Part shown: positions 1 through 6,497 of the stretch, in pieces
Layout: each line of letters starts with the position of its first letter
How positions within the stretch are numbered: position 1 is the first letter of the stretch
Assembly: GCA_004562975.1 (NCBI GenBank)
Contig: SFQP01000014.1
Coordinates: 1 to 19,043 of the forward strand
Reading direction: 5' to 3'
DNA: 19,043 bases
DNA from: a bacterium
GTDB taxonomy: Bacteria; Bacteroidota; Bacteroidia; Bacteroidales; Bacteroidaceae
Position numbers and translations under genes: made by a program
The notes under the pieces: generated by a model
Databases searched by the model: none
What the model was told of the DNA's origin: nothing
The model's input: the letters and a program-made list of their open reading frames with translations, nothing else

Positions 1-126
1 TATCAACTCGTCGTCATTCTTAAATGGCAGGAGCGCATTGAGGAAACTGATTACCAGATCGGGATGTTCGCCGAACACCCTCTTGAAGGTCAGGTCGGCC
101 TTAGGGTCAAGATAATATGTTGGCAT
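1..126 (-). CDS. Rpn-family PD-(D/E)XK nuclease/putative transposase, N-terminal fragment
   Basis: The minus strand opens with ATG at 126-124 and reads 42 codons to the window edge with no stop. The start reads MPTYYLDPKADLTFKRVFGE and continues HPDLVISFLNALLPF. This is the hallmark N-terminus of the Rpn / PD-(D/E)XK transposase-like family common in Bacteroidales, where 'DPK.DLTFKR.FGE' is followed by 'SFLNALLP'. Family members are DNA endonucleases related to E. coli RpnA, implicated in RecA-independent recombination. The catalytic core lies outside the window, so I cannot tell whether the gene is intact. It is preceded by a structured leader and a TAnnTTTG box on the same strand. It lies downstream of nagA but is separated from it by a strong terminator, so it is probably a separate transcription unit. 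Confidence 0.85.
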   Translation of the reverse strand, partial: MPTYYLDPKADLTFKRVFGEHPDLVISFLNALLPFKNDDELI

Positions 127-154
127 GGTGAGAAAGCATTATAAAAATTTATTC

Positions 155-228
155 GTGTAGGTTCGTCAGATGCCAAAGCCAATCGCCCGATAGGCGACCG
201 TCAGCCATCTCACTTGAGTACCCTACAC
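155..228 (-). ncRNA. Candidate structured 5' leader of the Rpn-family gene
   Basis: Read on the minus strand, this leader can form three nested helices. The outer helix is GTGTAGG (228-222) with CCTACAC (161-155), 7 bp. The middle helix is AGATG (210-206) with CATCT (172-168), 5 bp. The apical helix is TCGCC (197-193) with GGCGA (187-183), 5 bp, closing a 5-nt loop. An AU-rich stretch then runs to the ATG at 126. The pairings are exact in the sequence; the function is unknown. It could be a cis-regulatory RNA, a translation-control hairpin or an end sequence of the mobile gene. I do not recognise it as a named riboswitch class. Confidence 0.45.
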
Positions 229-241
229 CTATTATTTTGTG

Positions 242-249
242 CAAAGATA
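242..249 (-). promoter_or_regulatory. Candidate -7 box for the Rpn-family gene
   Basis: The minus strand reads TATCTTTG, an exact match to the Bacteroides -7 consensus TAnnTTTG. No good TTTG -33 element lies at the usual spacing; the nearest is TTCG (270-267), 17 bp upstream. Transcription would start near 235, just ahead of the structured leader, which supports the assignment. Confidence 0.5.
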
Positions 250-369
250 GCAAAAGTAGTGCAAGACGAATACAGAGAAAACGAAAAGCACGTTTTTTAA
301 TCTTCTTTTAAAAGCCCCCCATAAGAACTCACCCCAACACAACCCCTAACTCAACCCAACCTATCCCCC

Positions 370-458
370 AAAAAACAGAAGAGTTGAAAAGCGTACTCAA
401 GGCCCTACACATATCGCATGGCCCCGACCTTTCGGCAATACACTTTTCAACCCTTCTG
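370..458 (-). terminator. Long stem-loop terminator after nagA
   Basis: On the minus strand, CAGAAGGGTTGAAAAG (458-443) pairs with CTTTTCAACTCTTCTG (391-376). This is 16 bp with one G-U wobble. Six more pairs, two of them G-U, continue inward (442-437 with 397-392). Six U residues follow (375-370). It begins 22 nt past the nagA stop. The stem is unusually long, with a 39-nt apical region, but the architecture is that of an intrinsic terminator. The 127-369 interval contains no other gene; it holds the leader and promoter of the Rpn gene and C/A-rich sequence. Confidence 0.8.
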
Positions 459-480
459 TCGGTCAGTCAATCACGGTGCC

Positions 481-1641
481 CTATGCCAGCTTGTCGGTAA
501 CGACATGCCCCATCTGCATCACGTAAGTCAGTTCAAGGTCATCGTTGAACATGATGATGTCAGCGTCTTTTCCGGCCTCGATAGAGCCTTTACGGTCATA
601 GACACCCATAATCTTTGCAGGCGTCTCCGAAGCCATGCGACAAGCATCTTCCAGCGGAATACCAGCCTGTTGTACACACGTACGGATCAGGCGGTCCATC
701 GTGGCGATAGAACCCGCCAGGGCAGAGCGGTCAGCCAGTTTGCAGACCCCGTCTTCCAAGATCACGCGCGGGTCGAAAGCCGCATCACCGTGCGTGGCGG
801 CACAAGCCAGCGAGTCAGTCACGAGTGCGGTCTTCTCCACACCTTTGATTTGGTAAATCATACGGAGCATCACGGGCGGCACATGGATACCGTCAGCAAT
901 CATTTCCACCGTCATGTTCTCCTCGGCGAAAATGCTCTCCACCGTTCCCGCCACCTTGAACTCACGGTTCTTGTAAACCACGGGCATTGCATTGTAGAAA
1001 TGCGTGGCGTGAGTCATACCGGCCTCATTGGCGGCATGCACATCCTCGTAAGTCGCCCGCGTGTGTCCGATGGAAGGCAGCACCCCATGTTTTTTGCAGC
1101 ACTTGATAAACTCTATCGAGCCCGGCAGTTCCGGAGCTTCATCCCAGCGTTTCAGGCATTTCGATTTCTCGAGCAAAGGCTCATATTCCTCTGCCACGGG
1201 AGCCTTGATCCATTCGGGGATTTGCGCGCCGGCCTGTTTCGGGTTGAAGTACGGGCCTTCCAAGTGAAGTCCCAATATCGGGCTGTCCGGTTCATTCATC
1301 AGCTTATCACACGTCTCCACCGCCTTTTCTATCATCGGGATGGTCGACGAGGAAAGTGTCGGAAATATGGAAGTGGTGCCATACTTCATGTGAGCGTCCA
1401 CTGCCACGCGGAAAGCCTCTTCCGTGCCTTCCATGAAATCGCGTCCGCCGCCGCCGTGAACGTGCATCTCGATACCGCCTGGCACCACGACACACCCCTT
1501 GGCATCAATGAGTTCCGCACCATCTTCCGGACAGTTACAGTCTTTTACACACTTGATTTTGTTGTCTTCCACAACAACCGAACCGCCTTCCATCCATCCC
1601 TGCGGAGTAAGGATGCGGCCATTCACAATTTGCTTCAACAT
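481..1641 (-). CDS. nagA: N-acetylglucosamine-6-phosphate deacetylase
   Basis: This 386-residue protein is a full-length NagA of the amidohydrolase superfamily. It removes acetate from GlcNAc-6-phosphate to give glucosamine-6-phosphate, a cytoplasmic step in amino-sugar catabolism and cell-wall recycling. Visible motifs, in order: the first metal-site loop PGGIEMHVHGGGG (H60, H62); HLEGPYF with the metal-ligand Glu (E128); GHTRATY (H193); THFYNAM (H214); ADGIH (250-253); and LVTDSLA with the expected catalytic Asp (D276). The C-terminal barrel-closing segment PAKIMGVYDRKGSIEAGKDA is also typical. The ATG at 1641 gives the standard family N-terminus. The partner nagB is not in the window. The next gene upstream diverges, so nagA appears monocistronic, ending at the long terminator. 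Confidence 0.96.
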   Translation of the reverse strand: MLKQIVNGRILTPQGWMEGGSVVVEDNKIKCVKDCNCPEDGAELIDAKGCVVVPGGIEMHVHGGGGRDFMEGTEEAFRVAVDAHMKYGTTSIFPTLSSSTIPMIEKAVETCDKLMNEPDSPILGLHLEGPYFNPKQAGAQIPEWIKAPVAEEYEPLLEKSKCLKRWDEAPELPGSIEFIKCCKKHGVLPSIGHTRATYEDVHAANEAGMTHATHFYNAMPVVYKNREFKVAGTVESIFAEENMTVEMIADGIHVPPVMLRMIYQIKGVEKTALVTDSLACAATHGDAAFDPRVILEDGVCKLADRSALAGSIATMDRLIRTCVQQAGIPLEDACRMASETPAKIMGVYDRKGSIEAGKDADIIMFNDDLELTYVMQMGHVVTDKLA

Positions 1642-1686
1642 ATTGGTTGGTTTTTATGGTTGGTATTAAGGTTATTCCGTTAGTCA

Positions 1687-1750
1687 GAAGCCGGCAGGGC
1701 ATCCGCCCCGCACCTCCATGTAGCTTCCGCTTTATCTCCTTGCAAAATTA
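1687..1750 (-). promoter_or_regulatory. nagA promoter box and 5'-UTR hairpin
   Basis: The minus strand has TAATTTTG (1750-1743), matching the Bacteroides -7 consensus TAnnTTTG; no clear -33 TTTG is present at 19-21 bp. The transcript would start near 1735 with a leader of about 95 nt. In it, GCGGGGC (1711-1705) pairs with GCCCTGC (1700-1694, one G-U) across a GGAT loop. An outer GAAGC/GCTTC pair (1727-1723 with 1691-1687) encloses this hairpin. No known riboswitch is recognised. Confidence 0.45.
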
Positions 1751-1856
1751 GTGCAAATCAGAAAAGGGCGCACCATTTGGAAGCCTTTTTTATCAAAGTT
1801 TTTTTCTGCCGCAGGATATGCCACGGAACTTTACGCCTGTAAACCCACAAAAGCAC

Positions 1857-1864
1857 TAACTTTG
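1857..1864 (+). promoter_or_regulatory. Candidate -7 box for the NhaC-type antiporter gene
   Basis: TAACTTTG matches TAnnTTTG and lies 33 bp before the ATG. The -33 element is poor: TTTA at 1830-1833 has an over-long spacer. It lies back-to-back with the nagA promoter, about 105 bp away, so both genes probably start from this divergent intergenic region. Confidence 0.5.
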
Positions 1865-1896
1865 CATGATGAAAAATCATAAAACGTCACACAGCC

Positions 1897-3216
1897 ATGA
1901 TACAGAAAAATGAATACCGTGAGGACCGTCGCCTGCGTCCCCGCCGTCGCGGCTGGGTCGCATTGTTGCCCCTGCTCCTGCTGGCCCTGCTCATGGGCGG
2001 CACCGGTCTGGCCTTTGGTGATTTCTACAAGGTCCCGATGACCATCATTTTTGCGCTGACATCCATCGGTGCATTGTTCACCCTTCGGGGATATGGCATC
2101 GAGGAACGTATAGCGGCTTTCTCGCATGGAGCCGGCCATCCCGATTTGTTGATGATGGTATGGATATTCGTGTTGGCAGGAGCTTTTGCCAAGTCTGCCC
2201 AAGCCATGGGAGCCGTCAGTGCCACGGTCGACCTCACTCTCCAATGTCTTCCCGGACGTTATTTGCTGGCTGGTCTGTTCCTGGCCTCCTGCATCGTGTC
2301 ATTGTGTGTGGGCACCTCTGTAGGCACCATTGTGGCTCTCGTCCCAGTGGCGGCCGAGATATCCGGGCGCACCGGCCTTGAAGTTCCCTTGGTGACAGCC
2401 GCCGTGGTAGGCGGTTCATTCTTTGGAGACAATCTATCGTTCATCTCTGACACCACGGTAGCCGCCACGCGTACCCAGGGATGTACCATGCGCGACAAGT
2501 TCCGCACCAATTTCCGCATAGTCTTCCCTGCAGCCTTGGTCTGCATGGCACTGTACGTCTTCATAGGGTTGCAGCATTTCACGTCAGCTGCCGCCGCCCC
2601 CGCTGCCGCCACCCACTGGTGGCGAGTCCTGCCCTATATCGTCGTATTGGCCGCAGCCGTCAAGGGCTTCAACGTCCTCTTGGTACTTTGTTCCGGTTGC
2701 CTGCTCACGGGCATCGTGGGCATGGCCGAAGGGAGCTACACTTTGTCCGCATGGATGGAGTCCATGGCCAGTGGCATTGCCGACATGGGCGAACTCATCT
2801 TGGTTTCCATGATGGCGGGAGGCTTGTTGGCCGTTGTGCGTAAAGGTGGCGGGGTCACCTTTTTGGTACGCGCCCTCACGCGCCGTGTCCATACCCGCCG
2901 GGGAGCCGAATGCTGCATCTCGGCCCTGGTGGCAGTGACGAACTGCTGTACGGCGAACAACACCGTCGCCATTCTCTCCGTCGGAGGCATCGCTCGCGAC
3001 ATCAGCGAACGTTTCGGAGTGGACAAACGTCGTGCCGCCAGCCTGTTGGACATTTTCTCGTGCATTGTCCAGGGATTTATCCCCTACGGTGCCCAGTTGC
3101 TGATGGCCGCAGGACTGGCCGCCGTCAGCTCTGTCAGCATCATTCCTTTCTTGTTCTATCCTATGCTCGTCGCCGTAACGGCTACCTTCAGCATTGCCTT
3201 CAGCAAAAAGGAATGA
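1897..3216 (+). CDS. NhaC-type Na+/H+ antiporter family membrane protein
   Basis: The 439-residue protein has a basic N-terminal tail (RRLRPRRR) followed by about ten hydrophobic segments, as expected for an inner-membrane exchanger. Family signatures are GTSVGT at 139-144 and GGSFFGDNLSFISDTT at 172-187, corresponding to the NhaC 'GTSxGT' and 'GG.FFGD..SP.SDTT' motifs. A second half-repeat motif may be NCCTANNTVAILSVGGIA near residue 350. Known relatives exchange Na+ for H+, and some sub-branches move organic acids or amino acids, so the substrate is uncertain. It is a single gene: nagA diverges upstream, and a long noncoding gap follows downstream. Confidence 0.85.
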   Translation: MIQKNEYREDRRLRPRRRGWVALLPLLLLALLMGGTGLAFGDFYKVPMTIIFALTSIGALFTLRGYGIEERIAAFSHGAGHPDLLMMVWIFVLAGAFAKSAQAMGAVSATVDLTLQCLPGRYLLAGLFLASCIVSLCVGTSVGTIVALVPVAAEISGRTGLEVPLVTAAVVGGSFFGDNLSFISDTTVAATRTQGCTMRDKFRTNFRIVFPAALVCMALYVFIGLQHFTSAAAAPAAATHWWRVLPYIVVLAAAVKGFNVLLVLCSGCLLTGIVGMAEGSYTLSAWMESMASGIADMGELILVSMMAGGLLAVVRKGGGVTFLVRALTRRVHTRRGAECCISALVAVTNCCTANNTVAILSVGGIARDISERFGVDKRRAASLLDIFSCIVQGFIPYGAQLLMAAGLAAVSSVSIIPFLFYPMLVAVTATFSIAFSKKE

Positions 3217-3261
3217 ACGGTTTGAAACTTCTCATCAAATAACGGCCAAATTTCTACCATC

Positions 3262-3497
3262 TATATACGTGTTTTTTCCCCTGAAAAAAATGGTTCAAAC
3301 CTTCAGGCTCATCCGTTTATGACTGATTTTCAAGGAAAATAATCATGAACGATTAACATTCCGAACATTCATCTGACTGACAGAAGTTCATGAGTCATAC
3401 ATCTGCAACCATTCATCTTCATTTCCCTGATTATCAAGGGGAAACATCACAGGATGAAGATTTGAACATTTTTACCGGAGGAAAAATCACGTATATA
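3262..3497. repeat. Large imperfect inverted repeat with internal repeats
   Basis: TATATACGTG at 3262-3271 has its exact reverse complement at 3488-3497. Continuing inward, TTTTTCC (3273-3279) matches 3480-3486, an A/T run (3286-3291) matches 3468-3473, and GTTCAAA (3293-3299) matches TTTGAAC (3461-3467). CTTCA (3301-3305) matches TGAAG (3455-3459). Together these form ~44-bp arms with a common centre near 3380. The ~150-bp interior holds a second 8-bp inverted pair, TCATGAAC (3343-3350) and GTTCATGA (3386-3393). It also holds two related ~23-bp direct repeats beginning CTGATT (3323, 3427), each with local dyad symmetry. No ORF and no TAnnTTTG box is seen inside. It could be a decayed miniature mobile element, a structured RNA or an invertible segment. 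Confidence 0.6.
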
Positions 3498-3541
3498 TAG
3501 GAGGGTGCAGTCACTGGGCTACTTGTTTATGTTATAGCGAC

Positions 3542-3620
3542 AAATAGTCCTGGACTATTTTTATCTAATCCCGGACTTGTCCTTACAAGTCCCGGACTTG
3601 TGACAACCAACTCCCGCACT
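3542..3620. repeat. Four phased dyad-symmetric elements, 21-22 bp period
   Basis: Four related units have centres at 3551, 3572, 3593 and 3615. The first is a perfect 9+1+9 palindrome (AAATAGTCC-T-GGACTATTT). The third is AAGTCC-C-GGACTT (6+1+6). The second and fourth (AATCCCGGACTT and ACTCCCGCACTT) are degenerate. Spacing of 21-22 bp equals two helical turns, placing all dyads on one face of the DNA. This is what an operator array for a dimeric DNA-binding protein would look like. The array lies about 110 bp ahead of the smpB -7 box. A tandem-repeat origin without function is also possible. Confidence 0.7.
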
Positions 3621-3731
3621 TGCCTTGGAAAATCGGCATGCCTTGAAAAAGCTGTCTGAAGTTGCCGGGCATTGTCGTCCTCTGTCAAAGAAAATTCTGC
3701 ATCGGAAACTGCGCTTCGTTCCATCATCCAT

Positions 3732-3739
3732 TATCTTTG
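3732..3739 (+). promoter_or_regulatory. Candidate -7 box for smpB
   Basis: TATCTTTG matches TAnnTTTG exactly, with a predicted start near 3746 and a leader of about 54 nt. No TTTG is found 19-21 bp upstream. Confidence 0.55.
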
Positions 3740-3799
3740 CACCCGTAATAGAAAAAAACGGAGAACACCGCTCCACATTAACCGCATTACACCACAAGA

Positions 3800-4276
3800 A
3801 TGGAAAAGAAAAAAAACATACCCCCTTCCAGGATCAACATCAAGAACAAAAGAGCCGAACACGACTTCTTCATCATTGACCAATACACAGCCGGCATCGT
3901 GCTCTCCGGCACGGAAATCAAAAGCATCCGCGCAGGCAAAGCCAGCCTCGTCGACACCTTCTGCTTCATCCAGGACGGAGAAATGTGGATGAAGAACTCC
4001 TACATAGCACCCTACGAGTTAGGCTCATACAACAACCACGCCGCACGCCGCGACCGCAAGCTGCTGTTGAACCGCAAGGAAATACGCGCCTTGCAGCAGG
4101 AAACGCGCACCCCGGGCTACTCCATCGTGCCCTTGCACCTCTTCATCTCCCCCGAAGGCTACGCCAAAGTCATCATCGCCCTGTGCAAGGGTAAGAAGGA
4201 CTACGACAAACGCGCCACGCTCAAGGAGAAGCAGGACCGCAGGGAAATGGACCGTGTACGAAAAATTACCATCTGA
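3800..4276 (+). CDS. smpB: SsrA-binding protein SmpB
   Basis: This 158-residue protein matches SmpB along its whole length. SmpB binds tmRNA and delivers it to stalled ribosomes for trans-translation. Visible signatures are [10 protein letters not shown] near residue 16, the core [20 protein letters not shown] (about 31-50), [12 protein letters not shown], and [13 protein letters not shown]. They are followed by [23 protein letters not shown] and a basic C-terminal tail ([17 protein letters not shown]) that would enter the mRNA channel. A run of lysines follows the start codon. The downstream mannanase gene begins 5 bp after the smpB stop, so the two are probably co-transcribed although functionally unrelated. 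Confidence 0.97.
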   Translation: MEKKKNIPPSRINIKNKRAEHDFFIIDQYTAGIVLSGTEIKSIRAGKASLVDTFCFIQDGEMWMKNSYIAPYELGSYNNHAARRDRKLLLNRKEIRALQQETRTPGYSIVPLHLFISPEGYAKVIIALCKGKKDYDKRATLKEKQDRREMDRVRKITI

Positions 4277-4281
4277 ACCTG

Positions 4282-5589
4282 ATGAAACGACTGTTGGAAT
4301 CACTCCGCTGCGTGCTTCTTGCAAGCCTGATGAGCTGTGCCGCCCTTGCCCTCGCAGCCGGCTTCGTCCGTGTACGGGGCACACATTTCACAAAAGGTGA
4401 CAATCCCCGACCCTACTATTTCATCGGCACCAATATGTGGTACGCTCCCCTGCTCGGCAGTGAGGGCCAGGGCGGCAACCGCCAACGGCTCTGTGCCGAG
4501 CTGGACTCCCTGCGCACCCTGGGCATCGACAACCTGCGCATCCTCGTGGGTGCCGATGCCGGCAGTTGCCATGCGCAGACCGTGCAGCCCTGCCTCCAGC
4601 CCCACCCCGGCGTGCTGAACGACACGCTCCTGGCCGGCCTGGACTATCTGCTCGCCGAGATGTCCCGGCGCAACATGGTGGCCGTCATCTACCTCACCAA
4701 CTCGTGGGACTGGAGCGGCGGCTTCGGTTTCTACCTCCGTGCCACCGGCCACGGCGACTCCCCCAATGCCGCAGGCGAGGGCTACCGGCGTTATGTGGAC
4801 TATGCCGCAGGCTTCTTCCGGGACGGCGAAGCCCGGAAACTCTATGCACAGTTCGTCAGACAAATCGTCACACGCCGCAACTCCCTCACCGGAACCCCCT
4901 ACCGCGACGACCCCACCATCATGGCCTGGCAATTATGCAACGAGCCGCGCCCCTTTGCCGACGACAACAAAGAAAGTTTCATCACTTGGGTGCGCGAAAC
5001 CTCTGCCCTCATCAAGCAGCTCGACCCCAACCACCTCGTTTCGGTGGGCAGCGAGGGCACCGTGGGGTGCCTGATGGACGAGAACCTCTACCGGCAAATC
5101 CATGCCTGCCCCTCGGTGGACTACCTCACGGTCCATGTGTGGCCTGTCAACTGGGGATGGGCCAAACGGAGTGCCCTCTTCGACGGACTGGCCCGCGTCT
5201 ATAGCGAGAGCGAAGCCTACCTGGAACAACATGACCGTGTGGCTCTCCGGCTCGACAAACCTTGGGTCATCGAGGAGTTCGGCTATCCCCGCGATGGCAA
5301 CTTCCTGCGGCCGGGCAGCGACACGCAGGCCCGCAATGCGTTCTACGATTTCGTCTTCAGCCGCGTGGTACTAAGCTGCCGCGAACAAGGTGCCCTGGCC
5401 GGATGCAACTTCTGGGGATGGGGCGGCATGGGGCGGCCTGCCGCCGAACAGTGGCAACCGGGCCATGACTATATGTGCGACCCTCCGCATGAACCGCAAG
5501 GATGGTACTCCGTGTTCGACAACGACCTCACCACCCTGAGCCTGATAAAAGACAAAACGGCGGCGGTCCAAGCTGCAGCCTCTCGCTGA
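4282..5589 (+). CDS. Secreted GH5-family beta-mannanase (probably GH5_7)
   Basis: The 435-residue protein has an N-terminal hydrophobic signal ending near residue 25. The Cys at 19 is a poor lipobox and is followed by more hydrophobic residues, so signal peptidase I cleavage is more likely. The catalytic barrel shows the GH5_7 hallmarks YFIGTNMWYA (46-55), LGIDNLRIL, and AWQLCNEPRP with the acid/base Glu E221. TVHVWPVNWGW (283-293) and VIEEFGYPRD with the nucleophile in E331/E332 follow. Members hydrolyse beta-1,4-mannan, glucomannan or galactomannan. No SusC/SusD pair or other glycosidase is nearby, so it lies outside a typical polysaccharide-utilisation locus. It is tightly spaced behind smpB and ends at a hairpin terminator. 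Confidence 0.88.
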   Translation: MKRLLESLRCVLLASLMSCAALALAAGFVRVRGTHFTKGDNPRPYYFIGTNMWYAPLLGSEGQGGNRQRLCAELDSLRTLGIDNLRILVGADAGSCHAQTVQPCLQPHPGVLNDTLLAGLDYLLAEMSRRNMVAVIYLTNSWDWSGGFGFYLRATGHGDSPNAAGEGYRRYVDYAAGFFRDGEARKLYAQFVRQIVTRRNSLTGTPYRDDPTIMAWQLCNEPRPFADDNKESFITWVRETSALIKQLDPNHLVSVGSEGTVGCLMDENLYRQIHACPSVDYLTVHVWPVNWGWAKRSALFDGLARVYSESEAYLEQHDRVALRLDKPWVIEEFGYPRDGNFLRPGSDTQARNAFYDFVFSRVVLSCREQGALAGCNFWGWGGMGRPAAEQWQPGHDYMCDPPHEPQGWYSVFDNDLTTLSLIKDKTAAVQAAASR

Positions 5590-5599
5590 CAACAAACTG

Positions 5600-5634
5600 C
5601 CGGCCCCTCTCTGCACCAAGCGGAGAGGGGCCGG
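5600..5634. terminator. Hairpin between convergent mannanase and acyltransferase genes
   Basis: CCGGCCCCTCTC (5600-5611) is the exact reverse complement of GAGAGGGGCCGG (5623-5634), a 12-bp GC-rich stem with an 11-nt loop, 11 bp after the mannanase stop. U-tracts are weak on both strands. A second small hairpin (GCTGCA 5678-5683 with TGCAGC 5690-5695) sits just after the acyltransferase stop on the other strand. The loop and arm words resemble the hairpin at 14353-14395. Confidence 0.7.
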
Positions 5635-5709
5635 AAAGTATGGCGGCAACCCGGAATCGAGGACTGCCGGCATGACCGCTGCACACAAATGCAGCACGTG
5701 AGCCCGGAA

Positions 5710-6264
5710 TCAAAACTTGGGAAGCGCAAAATTCTCCGGGTGCTTCCCCTTGAAATGACTGAAATAGTCGGCAATGACGCGCATATCCGCATCCACGTCG
5801 CCCGAAGGAACCAGCGTGCGCTTGCACACAATGGTTTTCGTGCCGAAGTCAAGGCCGTACAGCAGGATGGGCAGTTGGGCCTTCAGCGCGATATAGTAAA
5901 AGCCGCGCTTCCACTGCGGATTGCGCGACCGTGTGCCCTCAGGGGTGACGGCCAGCGAGAAATGGCTGGACTCCATGGCACGCTGCGCCAGCTGGTCGGT
6001 CATACTCGTGTGGCGGCTGCGCTCCACGGGAATGCCACCCATACGGCGGAACAGCGGCCCTAAGGGCCAGAAGAACCATTCCTTTTTCATCAGGAAGTTG
6101 GAAGTACGGCCCAAAGCCGTATAGTACACCTTTCCGATAAAGAAATCCCAGTTGCTCGTGTGGGGAGCGACACAAAGGATACATTTTTCGGGAATCGGCT
6201 GGTCTACTTCAGCTTTCCAGCCCATACAGTCAAAAAGGATAGTGCGACAGATTTTCTGAAACAT
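5710..6264 (-). CDS. PlsC-like 1-acyl-glycerol-3-phosphate acyltransferase family protein
   Basis: I place the start at the internal ATG at 6264, giving 184 residues beginning MFQKICRTILF. The reading frame stays open upstream to 6408, but that extension is Cys/Arg-rich, covers the divergent promoter region and has no family features. The core shows acyltransferase motif I as HTSNWD (H35, D40; the HX4D catalytic pair), then GGIPVERS (76-83) and PEGTRSR (107-113), which binds the glycerol phosphate. Known relatives acylate lysophosphatidic acid or other lysophospholipids at the inner face of the cytoplasmic membrane. This short form without extra membrane segments is common in Bacteroidetes; the exact acceptor is unknown. 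The gene is convergent with the mannanase gene. Confidence 0.85.
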   Translation of the reverse strand: MFQKICRTILFDCMGWKAEVDQPIPEKCILCVAPHTSNWDFFIGKVYYTALGRTSNFLMKKEWFFWPLGPLFRRMGGIPVERSRHTSMTDQLAQRAMESSHFSLAVTPEGTRSRNPQWKRGFYYIALKAQLPILLYGLDFGTKTIVCKRTLVPSGDVDADMRVIADYFSHFKGKHPENFALPKF

Positions 6265-6437
6265 ACATTGTTTATATAAAGGTACGAAGCACCTGTAATC
6301 GAAACAGGAACGGCCGGCCCTCGACCGGCAAGCACGTGCAATATTACGAATAATGTGCGAACAAAGCTGCCTCAGGCTGGCAGTTTTAAAAAAATCCAAA
6401 TACAACATTCAAAACACTAAAAGTTTTTTCAATTTCT

Positions 6438-6468
6438 TTTGGTTTGCATTTTGTTTGCACTACCTTTG
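6438..6468 (+). promoter_or_regulatory. Consensus Bacteroides promoter for the export lipoprotein gene
   Basis: TTTG (6438-6441), a 19-bp spacer, then TACCTTTG (6461-6468) match the Bacteroides -33/-7 consensus (TTTG-N19-21-TAnnTTTG) with no mismatch. The predicted start is near 6475, leaving a leader of about 23 nt. The 6265-6437 stretch is the divergent upstream region of the acyltransferase gene. It has only a weak -7 match (TACCTTTA, minus strand, about 6292-6285). Confidence 0.8.
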
Positions 6469-6497
6469 CACATCATTACTTTCAGAACAATATCCAA

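Larger units (their letters stand above)
3217..3799. other. Noncoding gap between the antiporter gene and smpB
   Basis: No convincing gene lies here. Short ORFs on both strands lack family features and overlap the repeats. The gap holds the inverted-repeat element, the phased palindromes and the smpB promoter. No clear intrinsic terminator for the antiporter gene is visible directly after its stop. Confidence 0.7.

Noticed and set aside
418..1683. 421-codon plus-strand ORF opposite nagA
   Set aside because: It is the antisense shadow of nagA, which has all catalytic motifs. The plus-strand translation is His/Arg-rich with no domain features.
3542..3620. CRISPR-like array
   Set aside because: The units are contiguous degenerate palindromes without unique spacers of normal length, and no cas genes are present.
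3527..3727. Minus-strand ORF with repeated SPGL motifs
   Set aside because: The amino-acid repeat is simply the translation of the 21-22-bp palindromic array. The ORF has no other features, and two other frames overlap it.
4300..4932. 210-codon minus-strand ORF within the mannanase gene
   Set aside because: It is antisense to a gene with both GH5 catalytic motifs, Gly/Val-rich, and without recognisable features.
6265..6408. N-terminal extension of the acyltransferase to 6408
   Set aside because: The extra 48 residues are Cys/Arg-rich and unlike the family. They overlap the divergent promoter region, and the ATG at 6264 gives a normal family start.
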